The position numbers and the translations under genes were made by a program. From DASYHQ01 sp038223165 (GTDB lineage: Bacteria > Planctomycetota > Phycisphaerae > Tepidisphaerales > Tepidisphaeraceae): a DNA stretch of 15,844 bases. Shown one piece after another: positions 1-8,169 of the stretch. How positions within the stretch are numbered: the stretch's first letter is position 1; each line of letters begins with the position of its first letter. The notes beneath the pieces were generated by a model. The model saw only the letters and a list, made by a program, of their open reading frames with translations, did no database searches and was not told where the DNA came from. The stretch is taken from contig JBBRHE010000072.1 of the NCBI GenBank assembly GCA_038223165.1, forward strand, positions 1 through 15,844. The letters are read 5' to 3'.

Positions 1-241
1 GGCCCGGATTGTCTCGGTTCGCCCCGATGCCACCCACCTCCGCAGCCAGGTGCAGCACGATCGCGGGCTTGAATTGCGTGTAAAGCTTGTAAGCATCCGC
101 CTCGGTCGTCAGATCAAAATCCTTACGTCGGGGAACGATGATGTCCGTGTGCCCCTTGTCCTTAAGCTGGTCCACGACAAACGAGCCCAAGAACCCGGCC
201 CCGCCGGTGACAATGATGCGATCTGACTTTTGGATGGACAT
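1..241 (-). CDS. fcl: GDP-L-fucose synthase (NAD-dependent epimerase/reductase), 5' part
   Basis: This gene is cut by the left edge; 80 codons are visible. The translation begins MSIQKSDRIIVTGGAGFLGS. It carries the Rossmann dinucleotide motif GGAGFLG, then VVPRRKDFDLT-like spacing and the segment HLAAEVGGIGANRDNPG, which is typical of GDP-L-fucose synthase (WcaG/Fcl; epimerase and reductase acting on GDP-4-keto-6-deoxymannose). The catalytic Ser-Tyr-Lys residues lie beyond the edge. It follows gmd in the same direction after a 133-nt gap filled by a hairpin repeat, so the two probably form a GDP-L-fucose operon feeding surface glycan synthesis. The ATG at 241 is the only good start; no Shine-Dalgarno sequence precedes it. 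Family assignment is fairly sure because of the N-terminus and the gmd neighbour; another sugar-nucleotide epimerase is possible. Confidence 0.85.
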   Translation of the reverse strand, partial: MSIQKSDRIIVTGGAGFLGSFVVDQLKDKGHTDIIVPRRKDFDLTTEADAYKLYTQFKPAIVLHLAAEVGGIGANRDNPG

Positions 242-271
242 GGTTGCGTCTCTGTCGTTTTTAAGAACGGA

Positions 272-367
272 AACGCGAAGTCGCGAAGGCGCGAAGGAAA
301 CGCGAAGCAAAAAGATCAAAAATTAATCTTCCTTCGCGTTTTCTTCGCGCCTTCGCGCCTTCGCGTC
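272..367. repeat. Hairpin repeat built from the word CGCGAAG, between gmd and fcl
   Basis: The left arm (272-307) and right arm (332-367) are inverted copies of one another, about 35 bp with a few mismatches. They are made almost wholly of tandem CGCGAAG / CTTCGCG words. The loop (308-331) is A+T rich. The element starts 7 nt after the gmd stop codon on the minus strand and lies before fcl. It could act as a 3' stem that stabilises or partly terminates the gmd transcript, or be a passive repeat. Similar CGCGAAG-rich palindromes are, as far as I recall, common between genes in planctomycetes and verrucomicrobia; that is memory and not a search. Confidence 0.85.
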
Positions 368-374
368 TCCCAAA

Positions 375-1397
375 TTACTTCTCCGAATTCGCCACGAGCT
401 TTTCGCGTTTGGCGAGTTTCCAGTCGGCTTCGGTCATCATGCTGGCCAGGGCCTTGAAGGTGACCTTGGGTTCCCACTTCAAGATCTTCTTCGCCTTGGC
501 GGGGTCGCCCAGGAGGAGGTCGACTTCGGTGGGGCGGAAATAGCGCGGGTCGACCTCGACGAACTTCTTCCAGTCGAGCTGAAGGTGACCGAAGACTTCG
601 TCGAGGAACTCGCGGACGCTGTGCGTTTCACCGGTCGCGACGACGTAATCTTCCGCAGTCTCCTGCTGTAGCATCAGCCACATGGCTTCGACGTAGTCAC
701 CCGCGAAACCCCAGTCGCGCTTGGCGTCGAGATTGCCAAGAAACAGCTTATCCTGCAAACCTTCCCTGATGCGCGTCGCGGCGCGGGTGATCTTGCGCGT
801 AACGAACGTCTCACCCCGGCGGGGGGATTCGTGGTTGAAGAGGATGCCGTTGCAGGCATACATGTTATACGCCTCGCGGTAGTTCAACGTCTGCCAATAG
901 CTGTACACCTTCGCACAGGCGTAGGGGCTGCGCGGGTAGAACGGGGTCGATTCCGTCTGCGGGGTCTCGACGACCTTGCCGTACATTTCTGAACTGCTGG
1001 CCTGGTAGAACCGCATCGGTTGACCGGTGTCGCGGATCGCTTCTAACAGGTTCATCGTGCCCAGCGCATCGCTGGCGACGGTGTAGACGGGTTGGTCGAA
1101 GCTGACGCGCACATGCGACTGGGCGCCGAGGTTGTAGACTTCCTGCGGCATGACACGGGTCAAGATCTCGCGCAGGCCCATTCCATCGACGAGGTCGCCG
1201 TAGTGCAGGAACATACGGGCGCCACTCTCGTGCGGGTCACGGTAGATGTGGTCGAGCCGCTCGGTGTTGAACGAGCTGCTGCGGCGGATGATGCCGTGCA
1301 CCTCGTAACCCTTGGCCAACAGGAACTCGGCCAGGTACGAACCATCCTGCCCGGTGATCCCGGTAATCAACGCTTTCTTCTTCGGCGCACTCGACAT
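375..1397 (-). CDS. gmd: GDP-mannose 4,6-dehydratase
   Basis: Converts GDP-D-mannose to GDP-4-keto-6-deoxy-D-mannose, the first step to GDP-L-fucose and related deoxy sugars; cytoplasmic, NADP-dependent extended SDR. The 340-residue product is of normal length for the family. Visible signatures are ALITGITGQDGSYLAE with the GxxGxxG fingerprint at residues 13, 16 and 19, IIRRSSSFNTERLDH (39-50), ASSSEMYGKV with Ser135 and Glu137 in the place of the catalytic Thr/Glu, and SPYACAK with Tyr159 and Lys163. NHESPRRGETFVTRKI (188-203) and GNLDAKRDWGFAGDYVEAMW (221-240) are also highly typical. The ATG at 1397 has the Shine-Dalgarno sequence AAGGAAGG 5 nt upstream. It leads an operon with fcl and is divergent from the AsmA-like gene. 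Confidence 0.97.
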   Translation of the reverse strand: MSSAPKKKALITGITGQDGSYLAEFLLAKGYEVHGIIRRSSSFNTERLDHIYRDPHESGARMFLHYGDLVDGMGLREILTRVMPQEVYNLGAQSHVRVSFDQPVYTVASDALGTMNLLEAIRDTGQPMRFYQASSSEMYGKVVETPQTESTPFYPRSPYACAKVYSYWQTLNYREAYNMYACNGILFNHESPRRGETFVTRKITRAATRIREGLQDKLFLGNLDAKRDWGFAGDYVEAMWLMLQQETAEDYVVATGETHSVREFLDEVFGHLQLDWKKFVEVDPRYFRPTEVDLLLGDPAKAKKILKWEPKVTFKALASMMTEADWKLAKREKLVANSEK

Positions 1398-1452
1398 TCA
1401 AGCCTTCCTTACGACACCCATCCCCTGCGAAATCCGTGGCGGACGAACGTAC

Positions 1453-1467
1453 CGGTAACGGTTACCG
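1453..1467. promoter_or_regulatory. Operator-like palindrome in the gmd / AsmA-like divergent gap
   Basis: The sequence CGGTAACGGTTACCG has perfect 7-bp arms around a single central base. It lies 56 nt upstream of the gmd start codon, where a repressor or activator site for gmd could sit. An overlapping palindrome AACGGTTACCGTT (1457-1469) shares the same core. No regulator gene is nearby to name a ligand, so the function is inference. Confidence 0.35.
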
Positions 1468-1503
1468 TTCGCAATCGACCAACACAACGGTGGATACAAC
1501 AGT

Positions 1504-1518
1504 TCACCAGATTGGTGA
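1504..1518. promoter_or_regulatory. Second operator-like palindrome in the same divergent gap
   Basis: TCACCAGATTGGTGA has perfect 6-bp arms around GAT. It is 37 bp from the end of the first palindrome and unrelated to it in sequence. Together they give the 199-bp gap two candidate protein-binding sites between two divergent genes. It could also be a small stem in the 5' leader of either transcript. Confidence 0.3.
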
Positions 1519-1596
1519 TCTGCCCTAATATCGACGCCAGCGAGCAACCCTATACGAACATTTTGTGTCTAATCTTCCGTTAACCGGAAAACGCCC

Positions 1597-4500
1597 ATGG
1601 CCGACCCCACTACACCGAACGCCACTGTCCCTGCCTCCCCCGCTCCAAAAAAGCGCCGCCGCTGGTTGCGAGTGGTTTTACTGTTGCTGTTACTGCTTGT
1701 TATCGGATTGGCAGCGCTCATTGCGCTGGCCCCGACGCTCGCGAGCACCACCACTGTCCGCAACGCAGTGCTGGCAACCGCGAACGAAAGTTTTTTGGTC
1801 GGCAAGGTTGAGGTCGCTGACTGGAGCTTTAACTGGGGCACGGGTCAAACCCTCACCGGCATTCGCGTGCTGGATGACAAACAGACGCTCGTGCTCGAAG
1901 TAGCAAAGGTGACAACCGACGCGTCACTGCTCGACTTGGCGAAAATGCAGTCGTTTGGAAAACTGCGCGTCGAGGGCCTGAACGCAAACATTCGACGGCA
2001 TCCCGATGGGCAGTTGAACATCGAGCACATCGCCAAGGTCGACCCGAACGCGCCGCGCGATAAGAAAATCAAGAACGCCGGTTCGGTCGAGGAAATCGAC
2101 CTGCCCAACATCACGGGTGAACTGGAAATCGTCGACGGCCGGGCGACGCTCTCGGGTGAACCGGGTGTGCCGACGGTCGAAATCTCCAGTTTGAACGGCA
2201 CCATCATCCTGCCCGGTGGCAACGCACCGATCGAAAACAAGCTCGAACTCACCGCGACCGTCGGTGATGGTCCCGCGGGCAAGATCAGCGCTGCCGGAAC
2301 GTTGTCGGCCATCAAAGACGGCAAACTCGTCCTCGACACGATCGACGGTCAGCAGACCATCACGATCACCGATCTCGACCTCGCGGCTGCGACACCGTTG
2401 CTTGGCAAGGATGCGCCGATTTCCAGCGTGAAGGGCAAGACCGACGGCAACCTCGTCGCGACCCTCAAGGGGGGCAAAGAAGCGACGATCGAAGGAAAGA
2501 TGACCATCGCGGGATTGTCTGCGAGTGGCCCGGCGTTAAAGGGGGACACGTTTGCGTCCGAATCGACGGAGATTCTTCTCCCGCCGATCGTCATCAGCAT
2601 GCCGAATGGTCCCACTGACACGACAACCATGCGTGTAAAAACGGGCAGCGGGCCGGATCAACCGATCACTGTCACCCTGCAACAAGGCAAAGCGACCGTT
2701 TTTGCGGATGCGTCGCTGGCATCGGTATTGAACGCCATCAACGGCGCCGCGCCGGGAGATACGGGCAAAGCCATCGTCGATGCCAATTTTGACATCGGCA
2801 AGCTCGCCAGCCAGTTGCGTAACACGTTCAAGCTCGTCGATGGGGTGGAGTTGACCGGAGGCCAGCTCGCCAGCCGTTCGACGGTTGACATCACCCCCGC
2901 GGCCCTTTCGCTGGTGTCCAACACGTCGCTGGTCGGTGTCGCGGGAACGAACGCCGGTAAACCAGTCCAGCTGCAACCGATCAAGCTCGACCTCGCCGCG
3001 ACCGCTGGCGGTGGGGGCAACCTGCTGGCGTCCATTCGCGACGTGAAGCTCGACCTCGCCAGCGCGTTTGCCAACGGCAGCTTTTCGGGGCCGTCACTCA
3101 CGGGGATCAACGGAAAACTGAACGGCGCGCTCGACAAAGTTCAGGGTGAACTCGGCCAGGTGCTCGATTTCGGCGCCGTGCGCCTCGCTGGCACGTTCGC
3201 CGTCGACGTCGCGACCAAGGGTGATCTCACCAAGACCCTTACTGAGCCTGCGGAGCTGTCTGCAGGACTGACTGTCAACAACCTCAACGTCCAGGGCCTG
3301 ACAGATCAGCCGATTAACGAACCCCAGATCCAGGGCAATCTCGTCGCACAGGTGACGACCGACGAAACCAACGCACCGAAAGCCATCAACATCACGCGTG
3401 CCGCACTCCGCACAGGTGATGTGAACGCCCCGACGATCGTCACGGATGCCATCGCGTCCCTGTCGCTGAGCGGTCAGACGCTCGACATCTCGTCGTTCAC
3501 GGTCCGCCAGTTCGCGGTCGATTTGCCGCGGCTTGGGAATGCGGCGGGTCCGATTGTCCCCGCCTTGCGAAATCTGACGGGAAAAATTACCACCACGCTC
3601 GCGGGTAGTGGCAGAGATTTGCTCAACGCGCCTCAACTGACGGTTGCGCAACTGCGCGTGGACCATTCCGACGGGTTGTTCTCTGCGACGACCGGAAATG
3701 CGGTTCCACTGACGCTGTCGATGCCAAAGGACGCACCGATCCCACAGGTCACGGGCAAGCTCGATGTCACCGCCGACCTTGCCAAGCTCAACGCGCAGGT
3801 AAAACGACTGACCGGCGGGAAGGAACTCGCTGTCCAAACAACTTCGGGTGACGTGCGAAGTGGTGTGTTCACCGGTGCGGTCACGCTCAGCCGACTGGAT
3901 GCGACGAGCACCACGGTCGCAGGGGATTTCGTCGCGTCGAATCTCGTCCTGTCGACACCGACGGGTCAGCAGCAGTTCCAACCCCTTACCATCGCTTTCA
4001 AGGCGTCCGCACCGGACGACCTGACCAGCGCGACGATCGACAACGCGTCGATCACCGGTGATCTGCTCAGCGCGTCGGCCAGCAACACGAAGATCGTCCT
4101 CAAGGACGCTGCAAACCCCGACGCGACGATCGAACCGCTCAAAATGATCGAGTCAGCGGATGTGTCACTCTCAATCCCGAATCTGGCACCGGTGTATGTG
4201 CTGGCGACTGCGTTCACAACAACGGGCGAACCCACTGGGCCTGACGCCTCTGCGCCGGTGAAAGTAGTCAGTGGTTCGTTCTCGACCAAGGCCACCGTCT
4301 CGCGCGGCGCGGATCGATTGCCGAACCTCAATGTCTCGGAACTGCGCGGTGAGAACATCGCGGTTGAGAAGGGTACGAGCCGTTACGAGATCGGCTCGCT
4401 CGGTGGCACGCAGACGATCACACCGAACGGCAACACGCTTACGCCAAAGGGCGTCACCACGCTGAAAGGCTTCACCGTCACCGATGGTGGCAAGCCCGTC

Positions 4501-5817
4501 TTTACTGAAGACCAAATCGAGCTGACCAACGATCTGTCCGTCGACCTGACCAAGAGCGACGCGACGATCAACGCCTTTACGCTCAAGATGGCCAGCAGCC
4601 AGGCGGTCGCGCTGTCGGCCAAGGGGTCGGTGCGCGACTACGCCAACACGCGCAAGTTCGACAACCTGACCGCCGACATCGACTACGACCTGGCGAAGGT
4701 CTGGCAGATCGCCAAACCGTTCGTTGTCTCCGACCCCGAGTCGCCCCTTGCCAAGCTGCAAACGAGCGGCAAGGTCCAGCGACAGTTCGTCGTGAATGGC
4801 CAACTTCCCGCGAATCTGGCGTTCAACGAGGCGATCAAGCAGGTGCAGGCCAAAGGCGCCCTCGCGGTGCCGCTGGCTGAGTTGGAAGGGTCAAAGCTGG
4901 AGAATCTGGAACTGCCGATCACGCTGTCGAACGGCATCGCGACGCTTTCGTCACCACCGGCGAAGTTCAACGATGGCACACTGGACCTTAGTGGAATCAC
5001 AGTCGACCTGACGGACCCCGTCGCGCCGAGGCTAACCATTCCAGCGAACAAGGTGCTGCTTGCCAACGCGACGCTTAACCCGTACCTCGCGGACAACGTC
5101 GTCGGAAAGCTGATCAACCCTGTTTTTACCGGCGCGACGCAAGCCGAGGGCCTGATCGAACTGAAATCGATCAAGGCCGATCGCATTGCGCTCGATCCGG
5201 AGATCTTGCAGGGGATCAAGAAGTCCGCCGACACGGGCAACGCAGAGTTTTCGCTGTCTGTTAAGGACCTGGAGCTTGGGGGCACCGTGATCCAGATCGT
5301 CCAACTGTTTGACGCCGGGTCGCAGGGCTTCAAGGGGCAAATCGATGATGGTCGCATTCGTTACGACAGTGGTGTCGTCGGCAGTGACATTACGCTTCAG
5401 TTGCAGCAGAACGACAAGACATACCCGATTCGCCTTGCGGGAAATGTCGGCCTGCAGAACTTCAACCTCAGCCCGTTCGTCGCGACGATCCCCACCGATT
5501 TCATCAAAAAGCTTGGCGGCAGTGACTTCCGGAAATATTTCCCCGACAGCATCAACGTCGCGCTCCGCGGCACCAGCATCAAACCGGAGCTTCGCGTGGA
5601 CGAGATCATCGGCAAGTTGATCCAGGACGCCGGCAAGAAGGCGCTGACCGATCAGTTGCTCGGGGCGGTGAAAGACTCAACATCTGGCGAGAAGACCGAG
5701 AAGGACGGCACCGCGAAACCAAACGAAGAGCCCAAAAAGCTTGAAGACGTTGTCGACGACGCAATCGGTGGGGCGCTCGATGACCTCTTCAATAAGAACA
5801 AGAAAAAGAAGAAGTGA
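1597..5817 (+). CDS. Large AsmA/TamB-like envelope protein with N-terminal membrane anchor
   Basis: The product is 1406 residues. A short Pro/Ala-rich start and a basic KKRRR patch (19-22) precede one hydrophobic helix (about 24-46), giving a single membrane anchor with the bulk in the periplasm. After it, SFNWGTGQTLTGIRVLDD and LRVEGLNANIRRHPDGQLNI are typical of the AsmA / DUF748-like N-terminal region. The long middle is repetitive beta-strand sequence rich in Thr, Asp and Ala, without cysteine. The C-terminal part (about 1130-1370; for example LTIPANKVLLANATLNPYL, GQIDDGRIRYDSGVVGSDI) resembles the AsmA C-terminal region. AsmA/TamB proteins form long hydrophobic grooves linked to lipid transport between membranes and to outer-membrane assembly; that role here is inferred. 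The tail is charged and ends in NKNKKKKK. The ATG at 1597 has only a weak GGAAAA upstream. Confidence 0.8.
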   Translation: MADPTTPNATVPASPAPKKRRRWLRVVLLLLLLLVIGLAALIALAPTLASTTTVRNAVLATANESFLVGKVEVADWSFNWGTGQTLTGIRVLDDKQTLVLEVAKVTTDASLLDLAKMQSFGKLRVEGLNANIRRHPDGQLNIEHIAKVDPNAPRDKKIKNAGSVEEIDLPNITGELEIVDGRATLSGEPGVPTVEISSLNGTIILPGGNAPIENKLELTATVGDGPAGKISAAGTLSAIKDGKLVLDTIDGQQTITITDLDLAAATPLLGKDAPISSVKGKTDGNLVATLKGGKEATIEGKMTIAGLSASGPALKGDTFASESTEILLPPIVISMPNGPTDTTTMRVKTGSGPDQPITVTLQQGKATVFADASLASVLNAINGAAPGDTGKAIVDANFDIGKLASQLRNTFKLVDGVELTGGQLASRSTVDITPAALSLVSNTSLVGVAGTNAGKPVQLQPIKLDLAATAGGGGNLLASIRDVKLDLASAFANGSFSGPSLTGINGKLNGALDKVQGELGQVLDFGAVRLAGTFAVDVATKGDLTKTLTEPAELSAGLTVNNLNVQGLTDQPINEPQIQGNLVAQVTTDETNAPKAINITRAALRTGDVNAPTIVTDAIASLSLSGQTLDISSFTVRQFAVDLPRLGNAAGPIVPALRNLTGKITTTLAGSGRDLLNAPQLTVAQLRVDHSDGLFSATTGNAVPLTLSMPKDAPIPQVTGKLDVTADLAKLNAQVKRLTGGKELAVQTTSGDVRSGVFTGAVTLSRLDATSTTVAGDFVASNLVLSTPTGQQQFQPLTIAFKASAPDDLTSATIDNASITGDLLSASASNTKIVLKDAANPDATIEPLKMIESADVSLSIPNLAPVYVLATAFTTTGEPTGPDASAPVKVVSGSFSTKATVSRGADRLPNLNVSELRGENIAVEKGTSRYEIGSLGGTQTITPNGNTLTPKGVTTLKGFTVTDGGKPVFTEDQIELTNDLSVDLTKSDATINAFTLKMASSQAVALSAKGSVRDYANTRKFDNLTADIDYDLAKVWQIAKPFVVSDPESPLAKLQTSGKVQRQFVVNGQLPANLAFNEAIKQVQAKGALAVPLAELEGSKLENLELPITLSNGIATLSSPPAKFNDGTLDLSGITVDLTDPVAPRLTIPANKVLLANATLNPYLADNVVGKLINPVFTGATQAEGLIELKSIKADRIALDPEILQGIKKSADTGNAEFSLSVKDLELGGTVIQIVQLFDAGSQGFKGQIDDGRIRYDSGVVGSDITLQLQQNDKTYPIRLAGNVGLQNFNLSPFVATIPTDFIKKLGGSDFRKYFPDSINVALRGTSIKPELRVDEIIGKLIQDAGKKALTDQLLGAVKDSTSGEKTEKDGTAKPNEEPKKLEDVVDDAIGGALDDLFNKNKKKKK

Positions 5818-5828
5818 GCGGGTAAGTC

Positions 5829-5948
5829 CGAATGACGACGCCTGACTCAAGAATGAAGCCCGAAATCGGAATGACAAATAAAGGTGCCATGTTTTCATTT
5901 GTCATTGGAACTTCGTCATTGATTCGTCCTTCGGGTTTCGACATTCGG
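5829..5948. repeat. Imperfect hairpin repeat built from GAATGAC / GTCATTC words
   Basis: The left arm (5829-5886) and right arm (5893-5948) are imperfect inverted copies around a short loop; the inner part (AATGACAAAT against ATTTGTCATT) is the best paired. The words GAATGA, AATGAC and TTCGTCATT recur along the arms. It starts 11 nt after the stop of the AsmA-like gene and ends about 60 nt before the livJ start. It may form a 3' stem on the upstream message. There is no protein-coding signal in 5818-6010. Confidence 0.75.
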
Positions 5949-6010
5949 GCTTGTCTCGCCTGGCGCTGGCCCGTACATTCCGCGCAACCAACATCCCACT
6001 TGGAGAAGAC

Positions 6011-7132
6011 ATGCACCGTATCGCTCGCTTCGGACTGCTTCTCGTCCTTGGGCTCGTCGCCCCGACGCTCGCGCAGGACATCGTCGTCGGCCATTACGGC
6101 GCAATGACGGGCAACAGCGCGTCGTTTGGCATCAGCACCGATGAAGGCATTCGGCTGGCACTCGACGGCATCAACAGTGCCGGTGGTGTGCTGGGCAAGC
6201 AGATGAAGGTCGTCACGGTCGACACGCAGGGGCGTCCTGAGGAAGCGGTGACGGCGGTTCAGAAGCTGATCAACCAGGACAAGGTGGTCGCCGTCCTCGG
6301 TGAGGTCGCCAGCAGCAACTCGTTGGCCGCGGCGCCGGTCTGCCAGCGGGCACGCATCCCGATGCTGTCACCGGCCAGCACCAACCCCAAGGTCACCAAG
6401 GTCGGTGATTACATTTTCCGCTCGTGCTTTATCGACCCCTTCCAAGGGCCCGGCGTGGCCAAGTTCGCGATGGAGGACCTGAAGCTCAAGCGGTTTGCTG
6501 TGTTCTATGACGTGAAGCAGGCGTATAGCACGGGTTTGCGAGACGTATTCATCAAGGCCGTCAAGGACGCGGGTGGGGAGATCGTCGCGGATGAAAGTTA
6601 TGCGTCGGAAGACGTCGACTTCAAAGCCCAGCTGACCAAGATTCTCAACACCAAGCCCGAGGCCGTTTTCATGCCCGGCTATTACACCGAGGCGGGCCTG
6701 GTCTTCAAACAGGCCAAAGAACTTGGCCTGAACGTGCCGTTCCTGGGCTGTGACGGGTGGGACAGCGCCGAGACGTTGACGATCGCCGGCGCCGCAGGCA
6801 ATGGGAACTATTTCTCGACGCACTACTCGCCGGAAGAGGATCGACCGGCGGTCAAGCAGTTCGTCGACGCCTACAAAGCCAAGTACAACGGCAAAACCCC
6901 CGACGCGATGGCCATCCTCGGCTATGACGCCATGAACCTGATGGCCGACTCGATCAAACGCGCCGGTGGCACCGCGGGCAAGGACATTCGCAACGCCCTG
7001 AAGGACACCAAGGACTTCCCCGGCGCCAGTGGCACCTTCAGCATCGACGCCGACCGCAACGCGAAAAAGTCGATCGTCGTGCTGAAGATCGAGGATGGGA
7101 AGACAAAGTTCGTGAAGAGCGTGGCGCCGTAG
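6011..7132 (+). CDS. livJ: ABC transporter periplasmic substrate-binding protein, branched-chain amino acid (LivJ/Peripla_BP_6) type
   Basis: Binds a substrate in the periplasm and delivers it to a Liv-type ABC permease; the usual ligands are Leu/Ile/Val, but urea, short amides and others occur in the family. The 373-residue product starts with a Sec signal peptide, MHRIARFGLLLVLGLVAPTL, with likely cleavage after TLA at residue 21; there is no lipobox cysteine. The mature part has typical Peripla_BP_6 segments: IVVGHYGAMTGNSASFG (24-40), GVLGKQMKVVTVDTQGRPEEAV (59-80), VVAVLGEVASSNSLAAAPV (92-110) and PMLSPASTNPKVT (117-129). The start at 6011 is chosen over one at 5951 because GGAGAAG lies 3 nt before it and the signal peptide then starts cleanly. 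A LivH gene follows in the same direction. Ligand not determinable. Confidence 0.9.
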   Translation: MHRIARFGLLLVLGLVAPTLAQDIVVGHYGAMTGNSASFGISTDEGIRLALDGINSAGGVLGKQMKVVTVDTQGRPEEAVTAVQKLINQDKVVAVLGEVASSNSLAAAPVCQRARIPMLSPASTNPKVTKVGDYIFRSCFIDPFQGPGVAKFAMEDLKLKRFAVFYDVKQAYSTGLRDVFIKAVKDAGGEIVADESYASEDVDFKAQLTKILNTKPEAVFMPGYYTEAGLVFKQAKELGLNVPFLGCDGWDSAETLTIAGAAGNGNYFSTHYSPEEDRPAVKQFVDAYKAKYNGKTPDAMAILGYDAMNLMADSIKRAGGTAGKDIRNALKDTKDFPGASGTFSIDADRNAKKSIVVLKIEDGKTKFVKSVAP

Positions 7133-7136
7133 GAGT

Positions 7137-7225
7137 GTTAATTGTTAATTGTAATGGTTAGTTGGAGTGAGAAGGCGTCGGTCGCTCGAGTTCCAATTAA
7201 CAATTAGCCATTAACAACTAACAAC
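7137..7225. repeat. Hairpin repeat built from TTAATTG / TAATGGTTA words between livJ and livH
   Basis: The left arm (7137-7165) and right arm (7193-7225) are A+T-rich inverted copies, sharply unlike the GC-rich genes around them. The loop (7166-7192) is GC rich. The element begins 4 nt after the livJ stop and its right arm ends 6 nt before the livH start codon. So the whole intercistronic leader of livH is this repeat. It could lower livH expression relative to livJ by stopping polymerase or protecting the livJ 3' end, as intercistronic stems do in other transporter operons. Confidence 0.85.
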
Positions 7226-7231
7226 ACGCAT

Positions 7232-8149
7232 TTGCAGGAATTCACCCAGCAACTCATCAACGGCCTGTCGTACGGCGCGATCATCGCGCTGATCGCGGTG
7301 GGGTACACGATGGTGTATGGCGTGCTGCGGCTGATCAATTTCGCCCACGGTGACGTCTACATGCTCGGGGCGATGTTTGGGTTTTACGCAGCGACGGAGT
7401 GGTTCGGGCTTGATAAGCACCCATCGTGGGCGAGCTTTTTCATCGTCCTGATCGTCGCGATGGTGTTGTGCGGCGTTGTGGGATTGTTGATCGAATTTCT
7501 TGCCTACCGCCCGCTGCGCAATGCGCCACGGATCAATTCGCTCATTACGGCGATCGGTGTGTCGCTGTTTATTCAGTATGGGGGACAGAAACTGTTTGGG
7601 CCGAATCCTCGCGCGTTTCCGCAGATCCTGCCGAACATGACCGGCGAACTGTTCACGGTGTTCGGCGCTTCCGTCAGCAAGGTCGATGCGCTCATCCTGG
7701 GTGTGACGCTGGTGTTGATGCTGGCGCTGACGTACCTCGTTCTTTACACGCGCACGGGCTTGGCGCTGCGGGCCGTCAGCTTTCGGTTCGACACGGCGTC
7801 TCTCATGGGGATTTCAACCAATCGGATGATCGCGTTCACGTTCGTCCTCGGCTCGGTGCTCGCAGCGGCGGCGGGGGTGCTGATCGCGGTTCGCAACGCA
7901 AAGGTCGAACCGCTCATGGGCATGCTGCCCGGTGTAAAAGCCTTCGTCGCCGCGGTGCTGGGCGGCATCGGCAATATCCCCGGCGCCGTCTGTGGTGGGC
8001 TGCTGCTGGGCCTGACCGAAGTGCTGGTCGCTGGCTATCTGCCGAAGGGCAGCCAATATAAAGACGGCGTGGCGTTCGTCATCTTGATTGCAGTGCTGCT
8101 GGTGAAACCGAGCGGCTTGCTGGGGAAGAACACGATCGAAAAAGTGTGA
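7232..8149 (+). CDS. livH: Branched-chain amino acid ABC transporter permease, LivH type
   Basis: Inner-membrane permease subunit of a Liv-type ABC importer, the expected partner of the binding protein encoded just upstream. The 305-residue product is of normal length. It opens with QQLINGLSYGAIIALIAVGY, followed by TMVYGVLRLINFAHGDVYML, a strong signature of LivH. Near residues 190-235 it has LMGISTNRMIAFTFVLGS and GMLPGVKAFVAAVLGGIGNI, and it ends normally in LLVKPSGLLGKN. About eight hydrophobic helices are visible. The only usable start is TTG at 7232, since an in-frame stop lies at 7205-7207. No Shine-Dalgarno sequence precedes it because the hairpin repeat occupies the leader. LivM and the two ATPases (LivG, LivF) do not follow; a gene on the opposite strand ends 20 nt downstream. 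Confidence 0.93.
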   Translation: MQEFTQQLINGLSYGAIIALIAVGYTMVYGVLRLINFAHGDVYMLGAMFGFYAATEWFGLDKHPSWASFFIVLIVAMVLCGVVGLLIEFLAYRPLRNAPRINSLITAIGVSLFIQYGGQKLFGPNPRAFPQILPNMTGELFTVFGASVSKVDALILGVTLVLMLALTYLVLYTRTGLALRAVSFRFDTASLMGISTNRMIAFTFVLGSVLAAAAGVLIAVRNAKVEPLMGMLPGVKAFVAAVLGGIGNIPGAVCGGLLLGLTEVLVAGYLPKGSQYKDGVAFVILIAVLLVKPSGLLGKNTIEKV

Positions 8150-8169
8150 TCGCCGAACGGGGTGGGGAC

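Noticed and set aside
272..367. CRISPR or tandem-repeat array
   Set aside because: The words are adjacent without unique spacers and fold into one inverted repeat; no cas gene is present anywhere in the window.
3094..3981. Long minus-strand ORF inside the AsmA-like gene
   Set aside because: It is an antisense shadow, Arg/Glu rich with no recognisable domain, wholly inside a well-supported gene. The same holds for the other antisense frames there.
5951..6010. Upstream ATG extension of the livJ product
   Set aside because: The 20 extra residues would precede a clean signal peptide, and the SD GGAGAAG fits the ATG at 6011.
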